6,676 nucleotides of DNA from Methanobacteriota archaeon (GTDB lineage Archaea > Methanobacteriota > Methanobacteria > Methanobacteriales > Methanobacteriaceae). The translations under genes were made by a program, and so were the position numbers. This document shows positions 5,702 through 6,676 of the stretch, in pieces; within the stretch, counting starts at the first letter, position 1; every line of letters begins with the position of its first letter. Under the pieces are notes generated by a model. The model had not been told where the DNA came from. It did no database searches and saw only the letters and a program-made list of their open reading frames with translations. The stretch is taken from positions 1-6,676 of the forward strand of contig JAEZKE010000101.1 in the NCBI GenBank assembly GCA_023436175.1. Direction: 5' to 3'.

Positions 5702-6326
5702 GGAAATGATGGATAAGGAATATATATACGTATCTCCGGATCAAAACGTGGTTGAAGTATCATTAATAATGGAAAAGACAAAAAAATTTACAACGCCTGT
5801 TGTGGATAGCGAAAAAAAGTTAATTGGCTGGATAACTTCTCTTGAGATCGCAAAGGCACTTAGAGAAGGTAAAAAGAAAGTGTCAGACGTCATGCGTCCT
5901 AAAGATGAAATTGTCAACGTCCATGAAAATGATCCGGCAAGATTAGCTGTTTTAGAAACTACAAAGCATAAAGTAATAAGTATACCAGTTTTGAATGATG
6001 ATGGTGTTGTAGTTGGTGTTGTAAGGACATTTGATATAGTAGAAACACTTTCACAGCTCTATGATATTAAAGTTTATAAAATATTTGAAGCTATGGCTGG
6101 AGAGCTTAAAGGTGTAAGCTGGGATGAGCTCATGGAGGCATCTGCAATAGTTACCAGAAGAAGAACCGGTCAGCGGATTACACCAGAAGATTATGAGAAA
6201 AATATTAGAGATGCTACCTTTGGTGAAGCAATATGGGCAACTGGTGGGCTTGAGAAGTTCTTCGTTGGTTTAATTGCTATTGGCGAGCTTGTAATTGCAA
6301 GAAAAGTTGCAAGAGCAAGACAATAA
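5691..6326 (+). CDS. Tandem CBS-domain protein with an unrecognised C-terminal domain
   Basis: This is a 211-residue cytoplasmic protein. Residues about 1-58 form one CBS domain (VKEMMDKEYIYVSPDQNV, then TTPVVDSEKKLIGWITSLEI). Residues about 64-122 form a second (VSDVMRPKDEIVNVHENDP, then ISIPVLNDDGVVVGVVRTFD). Such pairs form a Bateman module that usually binds adenosine nucleotides (AMP, ADP, ATP, SAM) and acts as an energy or metabolite sensor. Residues about 123-211 contain EAMAGELKGVSWDELMEAS, a basic stretch TRRRTGQR (155-162) and a hydrophobic helix-like segment near 190-203. That segment is short and interrupted by Glu, so I do not call it a membrane span. I do not recognise this C-terminal domain. 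It is the last gene of the operon, translationally coupled to the polyferredoxin and followed by a poly-T terminator. The context suggests it senses cell energy state for the redox module; this is speculation. Older annotation often calls such proteins IMP-dehydrogenase-related because of the CBS domains, but no IMPDH barrel is present. Confidence 0.85.
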   Translation: MKVKEMMDKEYIYVSPDQNVVEVSLIMEKTKKFTTPVVDSEKKLIGWITSLEIAKALREGKKKVSDVMRPKDEIVNVHENDPARLAVLETTKHKVISIPVLNDDGVVVGVVRTFDIVETLSQLYDIKVYKIFEAMAGELKGVSWDELMEASAIVTRRRTGQRITPEDYEKNIRDATFGEAIWATGGLEKFFVGLIAIGELVIARKVARARQ

Positions 6327-6345
6327 TTTTTTTTATTTATTTTTA
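6327..6345 (+). terminator. Poly-T archaeal terminator at the operon end
   Basis: Eight T residues begin immediately after the CBS gene's stop codon, followed by ATTTATTTTT. There is no hairpin, which fits archaeal termination on U-rich RNA. It marks the likely end of the operon. Confidence 0.6.
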
Positions 6346-6495
6346 AAATTCAATGAAATTGCCAGTAAGTTGTTTCTATAAAAATGATTTGCTCATTGGT
6401 GATTTTACATAATATTCAATCTAACACTTTTAGTTTTTTAGCTAAATTGTATTTTAGTGTCTAATGTGCTATTTGTTGATTTAATTAAATATTTC
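6346..6495. other. AT-rich intergenic stretch without a recognisable gene
   Basis: No supported open reading frame, RNA gene or repeat array is seen. The only structures noticed are weak: ACACT (6424-6428) is complementary to AGTGT (6456-6460), with extra partial pairing outside, and ATTTAATTAAAT (6479-6490) is a perfect 12-base palindrome. Both could arise by chance in DNA this AT-rich. The stretch probably contains the 3' untranslated end of the + strand operon. Confidence 0.4.
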
Positions 6496-6533
6496 AAAAT
6501 AGAAAAGGAGGACTTTAAATCCTCCCTATTTTT
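6496..6533. terminator. Hairpin terminator between convergent genes, probably serving the - strand gene
   Basis: GGAGGA (6507-6512) pairs with TCCTCC (6520-6525) around a 7-base loop. The flanking AAAATAG (6496-6502) and CTATTTT (6526-6532) are also complementary, with an AAAA bulge on one side. Read on the - strand, the GC-containing stem is followed by TTTTCTATTTT, which resembles an intrinsic terminator about 40-60 bases after the stop of the - strand gene. Read on the + strand it is followed by CTATTTTT, so it may work in both directions. Confidence 0.5.
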
Positions 6534-6565
6534 CATCCTTTCGCTCATAAGTTAGGTAATGTTAC

Positions 6566-6676
6566 TTATATTGTCTTGTATTTACCAATGTGGGCGATGA
6601 TGATATCTCCACCACCACCATGGGCGATGATGTTGTCTCCACCACCATGGTCCGTGTCCCCACCATGGTCCATGGC
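6566..6676 (-). CDS. C-terminal end of an unidentified protein with a His/Gly/Asp-rich tandem repeat tail (partial)
   Basis: On the - strand the frame is open from the window edge to the TAA at 6566-6568. It encodes 36 residues made mostly of imperfect repeats: HGGGDNIIA (27 bases) then HGGGGDIIIA (30 bases), preceded by DHGGDTDHGGGD and followed by HIGKYKTI before the stop. The 5' part is off the window; the ATG at 6671-6673 falls within the repeat-like sequence and is not an obvious start. Spaced His and Asp residues suggest a metal-binding or flexible low-complexity tail, but function cannot be given. Support for coding on this strand comes from the terminator-like hairpin placed downstream of this stop and the regular protein-level repeat. 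The short length, and the fact that the + strand frames are also open here, keep confidence low. Confidence 0.4.
   Translation of the reverse strand, partial: AMDHGGDTDHGGGDNIIAHGGGGDIIIAHIGKYKTI
6590..6649. repeat. Short imperfect tandem repeat, 27-30 base unit
   Basis: Two copies are seen on the + strand, each reading GGGCGATGATG (or GATGATGAT), then (A/T)TCTCC or GTCTCC, then (ACC)n ATG. One lies at about 6593-6622 and the other at about 6623-6649. They differ by one ACC triplet and a few substitutions. A degenerate continuation with ACCATGGTCC runs to the window end, so the array may extend beyond it. The unit length is a multiple of three, consistent with a repeated protein motif. Confidence 0.55.

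Noticed and set aside
6479..6490. 12-base palindrome ATTTAATTAAAT as an operator site
   Set aside because: It lies between gene ends with no promoter next to it, and such palindromes are expected by chance in DNA this AT-rich.
6588..6676. A + strand frame starting ATG 6588 with Pro/Trp/Met-rich repeats
   Set aside because: No ribosome binding site precedes it and the composition is implausible; the opposite strand gives a more regular repeat and has a downstream terminator-like hairpin.
6593..6676. CRISPR array at the right edge
   Set aside because: The units are 27-30 bases, directly adjacent with no unique spacers, and keep codon phase, so this is a coding tandem repeat.

Overview
The window appears to be the distal end of an energy-converting [NiFe] hydrogenase A (Eha) gene cluster from a hydrogenotrophic methanogen. 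It is most likely a member of the Methanobacteriales, possibly a mesophilic Methanobacterium-like species. The evidence is three multi-cluster polyferredoxins, a homologue of formylmethanofuran:tetrahydromethanopterin formyltransferase, and a conserved HAD protein and PfkB kinase in the order I recall for the end of eha in Methanothermobacter. The DNA is AT-rich by eye, with many ATA, AGA and AGG codons. Short archaeal Shine-Dalgarno sites (GGAGGA, AAAGGAG, AAAGGTG) and poly-T terminator-like tracts fit this. Genus assignment is inference only.

Layout. Bases 2-649 hold the 3' part of a polyferredoxin (EhaP-like, four [4Fe-4S] motifs visible, 5' end off the window). Bases 708-2003 hold a ten-cluster polyferredoxin (EhaQ-like). 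Bases 2037-3062 hold a HAD-family protein (EhaR-like). Bases 3069-3968 hold the Ftr paralogue, bases 3991-4917 a PfkB-family sugar or nucleoside kinase, and bases 4946-5701 a six-cluster polyferredoxin. Bases 5691-6326 hold a protein with two CBS domains and an unrecognised C-terminal region. All are on the + strand, with gaps of 58, 33, 6, 22, 28 and -11 bases, so they look like one transcription unit. The unit ends in a poly-T tract at 6327-6345. The 239 bases at 6327-6565 hold no gene but do contain a hairpin (6496-6533) placed between convergent genes. From 6676 down to 6566 on the - strand runs the C-terminal end of a gene with a tandem His/Gly/Asp-rich repeat tail.

How it fits together. 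In methanogens Eha uses the ion gradient to drive H2-dependent reduction of low-potential ferredoxin. That ferredoxin feeds CO2 reduction to formylmethanofuran, and Ftr catalyses the next step, so an Ftr paralogue among the Eha electron-transfer genes links adjacent metabolic steps. The polyferredoxins supply at least 20 [4Fe-4S] motifs in this window, suited to electron distribution between hydrogenase and oxidoreductases. The roles of the HAD protein, the kinase and the CBS protein are not known to me; sensing or metabolite turnover coupled to energy state is speculation.

The points most worth a second look are: a probable one-base frameshift at the ehaP/ehaQ junction; an altered HAD motif I (D-x-E); an Ftr paralogue whose PFPGG-like segment is changed; a paired phosphatase-like and kinase-like gene in a hydrogenase operon; and the repeat tail at the right edge.
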